Shown piece by piece: positions 6,107-10,736 of a DNA stretch of 10,736 nt. Source of the DNA: Verrucomicrobiota bacterium (GTDB taxonomy: Bacteria; Verrucomicrobiota; Lentisphaeria; Victivallales; Victivallaceae); assembly GCA_023459755.1 (NCBI GenBank), contig JAEWSS010000077.1, forward strand, positions 1-10,736, written 5' to 3'. Within the stretch, counting starts at the first letter, position 1. The number at the start of each line of letters is the position of its first letter. The notes beneath the pieces were generated by a model, which saw nothing but the letters and a program-made list of their open reading frames with translations, was not told the DNA's origin and did not search any database. A program made the translations under genes and the position numbers.

Positions 6107-6940
6107 TTAATAGTAAAATGGAACCCGCTCAAGGGTGAAATCCCGCAGCTGCCGTTCGTCGAAAAAGGTCTCCATCAGAAACAGGCCGTGCGGCGGCGCG
6201 GTTTCCGGAGCAAGTTCGCGCTTCTTTGCGTCGAAGACCCGTTTGAGTTCGCCGGACGTTATTTTGCCCGACCCCACCGCCTCCAGTCCGCCGGTCAGAC
6301 AGCGGATCATTTTGTAGAGGAACCCGTTGCCGACAAAGGTGAAGCAGACGTATGACCCGAATTCCTGCATCGTTACCGAGTAAATTGTGCGCACCGCGTC
6401 GTCAATCTGGTTGCGTTCCACCACAAAGCTGGAAAAGTCGTGAGTGCCCTCGTACATTTTACCGGCTTCCGCCATGGCGTTGAAGTCGAGTTTGTAGCGG
6501 CAGCTCCAGCTGTAACGGTTGGAAAACGGCGTTTCGCCGCCGCGGTTGAACACATAGGTGTAGGCTTTGCCCGCCGCGTCGTATCTGGCGTGAAATTCCA
6601 GCGGAACCTTTTTCGCGCCGCGGATGCGGATCGAGCTTGGCAGCAGCCGGTTCAGAATCTGCGGCAGCCGTTCGCACGGAATATACGGGCGCTCCGGAAC
6701 CAGAAACGAGGCGGCAAAGCCGAGCGCGTGAACTCCGGCGTCGGTTCGACTGGCGCCGAGCACATGGATCGGCAGGTTGCCGTAGAGCCGGGTCAGGGTT
6801 TTCTGAACCTCCTCCTGAACCGTGGGCGCGTTGGGCTGTATCTGCCATCCGGCGTAACAGCCGCCGTCATAGCTGACTTCAATGAAGTAGCGTTCAAAAG
6901 GAACGTATGAGGTAGGTTCAAGCGTGCGTGTTTTTTCCAT
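6107..6940 (-). CDS. truA: tRNA pseudouridine synthase A
   Basis: Converts uridines 38-40 of the tRNA anticodon arm to pseudouridine, in the cytoplasm. The 277 residues match the family length. Seen motifs: YDGGCYAGWQIQP (24-36), the catalytic loop GASRTDAGVHA (62-72) with nucleophile Asp67, the GTHDFSSF block (165-172), GNGFLYKMIR in the second half, and the C-terminal APPHGLFL. The first dozen residues extend beyond the usual family start, but no later ATG precedes the YDG motif. The ribosome site is poor (GGAAA abutting the ATG). The start lies 23 nt inside waaP, so translation probably depends on coupling to waaP. A housekeeping tRNA gene placed behind LPS core genes is likely just co-transcription. 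Confidence 0.95.
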   Translation of the reverse strand: MEKTRTLEPTSYVPFERYFIEVSYDGGCYAGWQIQPNAPTVQEEVQKTLTRLYGNLPIHVLGASRTDAGVHALGFAASFLVPERPYIPCERLPQILNRLLPSSIRIRGAKKVPLEFHARYDAAGKAYTYVFNRGGETPFSNRYSWSCRYKLDFNAMAEAGKMYEGTHDFSSFVVERNQIDDAVRTIYSVTMQEFGSYVCFTFVGNGFLYKMIRCLTGGLEAVGSGKITSGELKRVFDAKKRELAPETAPPHGLFLMETFFDERQLRDFTLERVPFYY

Positions 6941-7721
6941 TTTCCGAAAAAGCGTGTTGAGGGTCGCGCCCGAATTCGCGGCGGTAGAGTTTTTCTCCGA
7001 CCCGGTTCATTTTTTGCCAGAAGCTCCGGTTTTCCCGGAGTTCGGCGGCGGCGGAGCGGCCGGAGTAGGCGGCGATGAACCGGAAACAGTCGCTCCGGCT
7101 CAAATTCGCGTCCATCGCGGAAAACCAGAGCCCGCCCATGTCCTTGAACAGGTAGTGGGCCGGAACCCGGCGGCGTATCTGCACCCGGTGCAGGTCGATC
7201 AGGTGAAGTTTTCCGGCGGAAAGCAGAAAGTGGCACAGATAGTAGTCGCGGTGGTTGACGCCGTTGTCGTGCAGTTTCCGGCTGATGACGGCGACTTCGC
7301 GGATGAGCCGGCGTTTTTCGGCGGTCGGCACGGTGCGTTTGGCGGCGTCCTCCAGACTTTCGGCCTCCGGTATTTCGGCGGTGACAATGAACGACTCGAT
7401 GGCGGCCGGATTTCCGTTCCGTTCACCGTAGGCCGCGCAGTGCATGGTGTTTACGCCGATTTTCTCAAGTTTCCGGATGGCGCGGTATTCGTTGCCGGCG
7501 CCGAGCACCGGAAGTTTCAGCACAAGCAGATTTTTGACTATCTCACCCCAGCCGACGCCGCGGTGGTGCTTCAGAAACCATACTTTGCCGCCGAGTTCAA
7601 ACCGCAGCGTGCGGCGGCTTTTGACGTGCCGGAACACCTCGCCGTCAAGCGCGGCGACCTCCGCGAACGGGTCGCGTCCACGCCAGAATTCTGAAAAATC
7701 TTCGTCCAGAAACAGTTTCAT
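6918..7721 (-). CDS. waaP: LPS core heptose I kinase, WaaP/RfaP family
   Basis: Phosphorylates the first heptose of the LPS inner core on the cytoplasmic side of the inner membrane; the phosphate helps cross-link LPS through cations. The 267 residues line up almost end to end with enterobacterial WaaP from memory. Seen: FWRGRDPFAEV (12-22), EVFRHVKSRRTLRFE (28-42), FLKHHRG (49-55) with nucleotide-binding Lys51, PVLGAGNEY (71-79), and the kinase catalytic loop NHRDYYLCHFLL (156-167) with Asp159. LIDLHR (174-179) carries Asp176, the metal-binding counterpart of the protein-kinase DFG. All key residues are intact. Its ATG overlaps the waaG stop in ATGA, with a GCGGGAAAA ribosome site, and it overlaps truA at its 3' end. 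It implies heptose-containing LPS, although no heptosyltransferase gene is in the window. Confidence 0.93.
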   Translation of the reverse strand: MKLFLDEDFSEFWRGRDPFAEVAALDGEVFRHVKSRRTLRFELGGKVWFLKHHRGVGWGEIVKNLLVLKLPVLGAGNEYRAIRKLEKIGVNTMHCAAYGERNGNPAAIESFIVTAEIPEAESLEDAAKRTVPTAEKRRLIREVAVISRKLHDNGVNHRDYYLCHFLLSAGKLHLIDLHRVQIRRRVPAHYLFKDMGGLWFSAMDANLSRSDCFRFIAAYSGRSAAAELRENRSFWQKMNRVGEKLYRREFGRDPQHAFSENGKNTHA

Positions 7722-8854
7722 TTTTCCCGCTTTTCCGCGGCGAGCCGCTCCATGTAATCGACCGCGGCGGCCGGCCGGCCGAAGAAGTCGGCGTTGCCGG
7801 CGTAGAGGATCGCGTTGTCCTGATAGGCCTGAAGCTGAGCCGGAGTTTCCAGCATTTTGCCAAGTCTGCGGTTCAGGTCATCCTGTTTGAACGGTTCGGG
7901 AATGACCACGCCGGAGCGCGCCTGAGTAATCAGTACGGCAAATCCGCAGTTGGCGGTGCAGATGGCGGGCAGCCCCGCGACGATCGCTTCGGCCAGCACC
8001 GCGGCGGCCGCGTCGTTGACCGCCGGATGCAGCATCAGGTCGGCGGCCAGCAGCAGTGCCGGAACGTCGTTGCGGCCGCCGAGAAATTCCACATGGTCGG
8101 CCACGCCGAGCCGGGCGGCCAGACGTTTATATCGGGCCGGATTGTCGCGGCCGACCACCAGAAAACGCACCTGACTGCGCCATGCGCTCGGCAGCGCCGC
8201 CACTGCGCGGATGGAGCGATCCACCCCTTTCGTTGCGAATCCGGAACCGATCTGGAGCAGTAAAATCGTATTTTCGTCGGCGCCGAGTTCGGCGCGTTTC
8301 GCGGCGCGGATGCCGGCGGCGTTGTCCGGGCGGCAGCGGTCCGGCGGAATACCGGGCGGCAGCAGCATGAAACGCGACGGTTCGGTGTGATAAAAAAGCT
8401 CAAAGTCCGGTTGTTGGCCGGGAACAATCAGCATGATTTTGCATTTTTGACCGCGGGCGAACACCGACTCCTCCAATTTGCAGTAAGTGCGGCAGCGCGG
8501 CATCAGGCGGTACAGCCATGAACGTTCGCGTATGCTTCTTGCCTTGAAGCAGTTGTCGCCTGAAAAGTAGACGTCCAGCCCCGGCACCCGGTTGGCTCCG
8601 AACACCAGATCGAACCCGCCGCGGGAGGTCAGCGCCGCCGCCCGGCGTCCGAAGTCGAACATCCGTGCGTGGTTTGAACTGCCGGATACATCCACCAGAT
8701 GAAGTTCAACGTGCGGCGGCAGTTCGCCTTCCCATTGCGTGGCAAACACTTTCACGGAATGCCCGCGGGAGAGCAGCTCCTCGACAATGCGCAAAAAATC
8801 GAGCTGAACTCCGCCGTAGGGAAAAAATTTGTAGATGACCGCCGCGATTTTCAT
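7718..8854 (-). CDS. waaG: LPS core glucosyltransferase I, WaaG/RfaG (GT-B, family GT4)
   Basis: Transfers the first outer-core hexose (glucose in enterobacteria) from UDP-sugar onto inner-core heptose, at the inner membrane. I start at the ATG at 8854-8852, giving 378 residues, because GGAAAGG stands 4 nt upstream; the frame could extend six codons to a GTG without better support. The order of motifs follows E. coli WaaG from memory: YKFFPYGGVQLDFLRI (8-23), QWEGELP in the N-terminal domain, PGLDVYFSGDNCF, LLPPGIPPDR, then LLLQIGSGFATKGVDRSI and FLGGRNDV in the nucleotide-sugar domain. EAIVAGLPAICT holds the family-4 E-x7-E type region, but the usual first Glu side reads HPAVNDAAAAVLAEAI. 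It is the first gene of the operon and overlaps waaP by 4 nt. The donor may differ from glucose. Confidence 0.92.
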   Translation of the reverse strand: MKIAAVIYKFFPYGGVQLDFLRIVEELLSRGHSVKVFATQWEGELPPHVELHLVDVSGSSNHARMFDFGRRAAALTSRGGFDLVFGANRVPGLDVYFSGDNCFKARSIRERSWLYRLMPRCRTYCKLEESVFARGQKCKIMLIVPGQQPDFELFYHTEPSRFMLLPPGIPPDRCRPDNAAGIRAAKRAELGADENTILLLQIGSGFATKGVDRSIRAVAALPSAWRSQVRFLVVGRDNPARYKRLAARLGVADHVEFLGGRNDVPALLLAADLMLHPAVNDAAAAVLAEAIVAGLPAICTANCGFAVLITQARSGVVIPEPFKQDDLNRRLGKMLETPAQLQAYQDNAILYAGNADFFGRPAAAVDYMERLAAEKREK

Positions 8855-8858
8855 GTTG

Positions 8859-8865
8859 CCTTTCC
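8859..8865 (-). promoter_or_regulatory. Ribosome binding site of waaG
   Basis: GGAAAGG on the minus strand, 4 nt before the ATG at 8854. It decides for this start over the in-frame GTG at 8872 and makes the mature N-terminus align with known WaaG proteins. Confidence 0.65.
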
Positions 8866-8872
8866 GGACCAC

Positions 8873-8887
8873 GGTTTTGTAAAAACC
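8873..8887 (-). repeat. Small hairpin in the waaG 5' UTR
   Basis: A perfect 6-bp inverted repeat, GGTTTT/AAAACC, with a 3-nt loop, about 8 nt upstream of the waaG ribosome site. No U-run follows, so it is not a terminator. It might tune translation or mRNA stability, but the stem is AT-rich and weak. Confidence 0.35.
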
Positions 8888-8900
8888 TTCCGCTCTCCTA

Positions 8901-8928
8901 TTGAAAAAGCCGTTTTTATGACTATATT
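8901..8928 (+). promoter_or_regulatory. Promoter of the TrmH-family gene
   Basis: -35 TTGAAA (8901-8906), a 16-nt spacer, -10 TATATT (8923-8928). The expected start near 8935 would give a 5' UTR of about 50 nt. It points into the waaG promoter: its start site falls beside that promoter's -10. Confidence 0.6.
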
Positions 8929-8937
8929 GTGTCGTAT

Positions 8938-8965
8938 ATTATATCACTGGAAGTGTTTTTTTCAA
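8938..8965 (-). promoter_or_regulatory. Promoter of the waaG operon
   Basis: On the minus strand, -35 TTGAAA (8965-8960), a 16-nt spacer, and a perfect -10 TATAAT (8943-8938). The expected start near 8931 leaves a leader of about 77 nt. The spacer contains a small inverted repeat, CACT-N3-AGTG (8945-8955), which could be an operator half-site pair but is short enough to be chance. Confidence 0.7.
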
Positions 8966-8984
8966 ATCGAAAAGAGAATCTGCA

Positions 8985-9812
8985 ATGGAAGCGTTGAAGA
9001 TAACCAGCACGAAAAATGAGACGTTGAAACAGGCGGTCAAACTGCGCGACCGCAAAGGCCGCGAGGCCGCCGGACTTACCCTGCTTGAGGGCTATCGGGA
9101 GCTGACCCGCGCACTTGAATACGGTCAGACGCTTGAAGAGTGCTTCTTTTGCCCGGCGCAGTTCCTCGGCGTGAACGAGCATGCGCTGCTTGAGGAGCTT
9201 CAAGGTCACGGCGTCCGGCTCTACGAAGTTCCCGACTTCCTGCTGGACAAACTCGCCTACCGCGACCGTCCGGAGGGGCTGATCGCCACCATGCGGATGC
9301 GCGAACACCGGCTTGAAGACCTGCCGCTGCTGGCGGACGGTTTTTATCTGGTGGCCGAGGCGGTGGAAAAACCCGGCAACCTCGGCAGCATCCTGCGCAG
9401 CGCCGACGCCGCCGGTGTGGACGGCCTGATCGTATGCGACAAACGCACCGACATCTACAACCCCAACGTGATCCGCGCCAGCACCGGCGCGCTGTTCGCC
9501 GTTCCCCTGGCCGTGACCGAGACCGCCGAACTTCTGCCCTGGCTGCGTAAAAATAAAATACAGATCGTGGCCACCAGCCCCCATTCCGAACCGCTTTACA
9601 CCGAAACCGACCTGACCGGAAACATCGCCATCGCCGTCGGCACCGAACAGGTCGGATTGTCCGACGAATGGCTTAAGGAGGCGGACATCGGCGTCCGCAT
9701 CCCGATGCTCGGCCGGATCGACTCGCTTAACGTGGCCACCGCCACCACCATTCTGCTCTACGAGGCGGCGCGGCAGCGAAACTGGAAATGCGGAACCGGG
9801 AGAAAAGCGTAA
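8985..9812 (+). CDS. SpoU/TrmH-family RNA 2'-O-methyltransferase
   Basis: Uses S-adenosylmethionine to methylate a ribose 2'-OH in rRNA or tRNA, in the cytoplasm. The 275 residues show an N-terminal substrate-binding region (about 30-105) and a C-terminal knotted SPOUT domain. Motif 1 is EKPGNLGSILRSADAAG (128-144), with catalytic Arg138. Motif 2 is IAVGTEQVGLS (216-226). Motif 3 is IPMLGRIDSLNVATA (239-253), with Asn249, forming the cofactor-binding knot. This layout fits RlmB-like and other 23S rRNA methylases of the TsnR type; the exact nucleotide cannot be read from sequence. The ATG at 8985 follows the A/G-rich AAAGAGAA by 6 nt. It is the first gene of the plus-strand unit, and its TAA shares a base with the ATG of the next gene. 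Confidence 0.92.
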   Translation: MEALKITSTKNETLKQAVKLRDRKGREAAGLTLLEGYRELTRALEYGQTLEECFFCPAQFLGVNEHALLEELQGHGVRLYEVPDFLLDKLAYRDRPEGLIATMRMREHRLEDLPLLADGFYLVAEAVEKPGNLGSILRSADAAGVDGLIVCDKRTDIYNPNVIRASTGALFAVPLAVTETAELLPWLRKNKIQIVATSPHSEPLYTETDLTGNIAIAVGTEQVGLSDEWLKEADIGVRIPMLGRIDSLNVATATTILLYEAARQRNWKCGTGRKA

Positions 9813-10381
9813 TGGAAAAAAAACTTCTGGCACTGGACATCGGCATGGTCTGCCTGAACCTGCGCCCGCAGCTGGCGCTGGCATCCATCGGTCGGAACAG
9901 CTACGAGGAACTGCCGCCGGAACTGCTGGAGGCGGTGGCCGGTCTGGAATGCGGCGCCATTGAACCGGAGGTGTTTTTCGCTTCGGCCGCCGCCATGCTG
10001 AATCTGCCGGACGATGCGCCGGTGGACGAATGGTTCAATCTGATCCTCGGCGGGGAAATGACCGGTATGGCGGATGCGCTGACCGCAATAGCGCCGGAAT
10101 GGGACTTTGTGTTTCTGTCCGATATTTCGCGTCCGCATCTGGACATTGTGCGCCGTCGGCTGTCGTTTTTTGACCGGGCTAAGGGCGGCGTGTACAGTTT
10201 TGAGGTCGGCCACCGCAAGCCGGCCGCCGCAATGTACAGCGAATTTGAGCGGCGTTTCGGCCGCCCCGACCTCTATGTGGACGATCGTGAACAGAATATC
10301 GCCGCCGCGCTGGAGCGCAACTGGAACGCCGTGCGTTTTATCGACGCCGGCCAGTTTGCAACGGTATTCAAAACCATCTGA
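9812..10381 (+). CDS. HAD-superfamily hydrolase, YihX-like (HAD-IA)
   Basis: A 189-residue cytoplasmic phosphatase-like protein. I start at the ATG at 9812, which overlaps the previous stop as TAATG and has GGGAG about 9 nt upstream, instead of eight codons earlier inside the methyltransferase gene. Motif I is LALDIGMV (6-13): Asp9 is the nucleophile, and Gly11 stands where most HAD enzymes have the acid/base Asp, as in the DLGNV of E. coli YihX. Motif II is FLSD (101-104), with Ser103. Motif III is HRKP (134-137), with Lys136. Motif IV is LYVDDREQNI (154-163), with Asp157 and Asp158. YihX is an alpha-glucose-1-phosphatase; that substrate is only a possibility here. The missing second Asp of motif I may lower the turnover rate. 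Confidence 0.82.
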   Translation: MEKKLLALDIGMVCLNLRPQLALASIGRNSYEELPPELLEAVAGLECGAIEPEVFFASAAAMLNLPDDAPVDEWFNLILGGEMTGMADALTAIAPEWDFVFLSDISRPHLDIVRRRLSFFDRAKGGVYSFEVGHRKPAAAMYSEFERRFGRPDLYVDDREQNIAAALERNWNAVRFIDAGQFATVFKTI

Positions 10382-10431
10382 TGATTTTCAATTTACTGAT
10401 AATATTAAAAAGTTGGAGAAAGGAAGAGAAA
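10382..10431 (+). promoter_or_regulatory. Intergenic gap with strong ribosome site for the amidase gene
   Basis: Fifty AT-rich bases separate the YihX-like gene from the amidase gene. GGAGAAAGGAAGAG (10415-10428) is a strong double purine-rich ribosome site ending a few bases before the ATG at 10432. A GATAAT -10-like hexamer (10398-10403) is present, but no convincing -35 stands at the right distance. The amidase may therefore share the upstream transcript. Confidence 0.4.
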
Positions 10432-10736
10432 ATGAAAAGCGCCTCTTTAGTCGCCGCCGCCGCCGCCGTCCTCGGATGGGGCGCCGTGGCGTCCGAACTG
10501 CCGCCGCCGCAGGATGAGCCGTCCGGCAAAGCGGTCGCGGACCCCGTCGGCAAGCCGGAACTCGAAAAACGCGAATATCTGCGCACTCCAAACGGACTCC
10601 TGATCCGGCAGGCCGTGATCGACGACAACGAATATAACAGCACTAAATTTTCCACGGTTCCGGAAATCAAGTACATCACCATTCACAACACCGCCGAACC
10701 CTATTACGCCATGCAGGAGCGCACCCGGGTCAACAC
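10432..10736 (+). CDS. Exported N-acetylmuramoyl-L-alanine amidase, Amidase_2/PGRP type (3' end cut by window)
   Basis: Only the first 101 codons are visible; the frame runs off the window. A signal peptide is clear: MKSASL, an alanine-rich hydrophobic core, and likely cleavage after VAS at about residue 21. A Pro-rich linker follows (22-45). The motif YITIHNTAEPYYAMQERT (81-98) matches the first zinc-binding strand of Amidase_2 domains, with His85 as the probable Zn2+ ligand. The enzyme would cut the bond between MurNAc and L-Ala of peptidoglycan stems in the periplasm, for remodelling, recycling or competition. The remaining zinc ligands and the catalytic residues lie beyond the window, so activity cannot be judged. 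It may be the third gene of the TrmH-family unit. Confidence 0.8.
   Translation, partial: MKSASLVAAAAAVLGWGAVASELPPPQDEPSGKAVADPVGKPELEKREYLRTPNGLLIRQAVIDDNEYNSTKFSTVPEIKYITIHNTAEPYYAMQERTRVN

Noticed and set aside
5130..6110. Plus-strand frame (326 codons) opposite the creatininase-family gene
   Set aside because: Shadow of two well-supported minus-strand genes; no motifs.
8922..9884. Minus-strand frame (320 codons) opposite the TrmH-family gene
   Set aside because: No domain, low-complexity Gly/Gln-rich translation, and it lies across the promoter region and a clear methyltransferase gene.
10398..10403. Promoter for the amidase gene (GATAAT)
   Set aside because: No acceptable -35 hexamer at 16-18 nt; kept only as a remark.
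1..10736. CRISPR array, prophage, insertion sequence or toxin-antitoxin pair
   Set aside because: No regularly spaced repeats, transposase, integrase or phage structural motifs, and no small paired genes were seen on either strand.

Overview
The window looks like chromosomal DNA from a Gram-negative, LPS-bearing bacterium with GC-rich genes and AT-rich promoters. Two neighbouring genes closely resemble the LPS inner-core enzymes WaaG and WaaP, so a lipid A-core outer membrane is likely. The mix of a DUF4886-type SGNH hydrolase, a creatininase-family enzyme and waaG/waaP would suit the PVC group (for example Lentisphaerae/Victivallales). That taxon is inferred from gene style and recall, not proven. 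No transposase, phage, CRISPR, tRNA or rRNA gene was seen. No stretch over 300 bases lacks a gene; the longest non-coding gap is 3501-3746.

Minus strand, right to left. A promoter at about 8938-8965 starts a tight operon: waaG (core glucosyltransferase), waaP (core heptose kinase), truA (tRNA pseudouridine synthase), a creatininase-family amidohydrolase, a membrane-anchored thermonuclease-fold nuclease and a HAD-IIA phosphatase. Junctions are 4-, 23- and 20-nt overlaps or gaps of 17 and 23 nt. A second, very strong promoter (3723-3750) overlaps the end of the phosphatase gene. It drives a structured RNA of about 100 nt ending in a terminator (about 3617-3718), followed by a secreted SGNH hydrolase, an ABC half-exporter and galE, whose 3' end lies outside the window. 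This second unit reads as glycan or envelope chemistry: sugar epimerisation, export and ester hydrolysis.

Plus strand, from 8901. A promoter facing and overlapping the waaG promoter drives a SpoU/TrmH-family RNA 2'-O-methyltransferase, then a YihX-like HAD phosphatase coupled through TAATG. Next, behind a strong ribosome binding site, is an exported N-acetylmuramoyl-L-alanine amidase (Amidase_2/PGRP fold) cut by the window end.

The coding genes fall into known families. The most unusual item is the 3617-3718 RNA. It has an extended -10 promoter, mutually exclusive 5' pairings, a GNRA-capped hairpin and a terminator whose two stem arms are its own 5' and 3' ends. I could not match it to any riboswitch or small RNA class I know.
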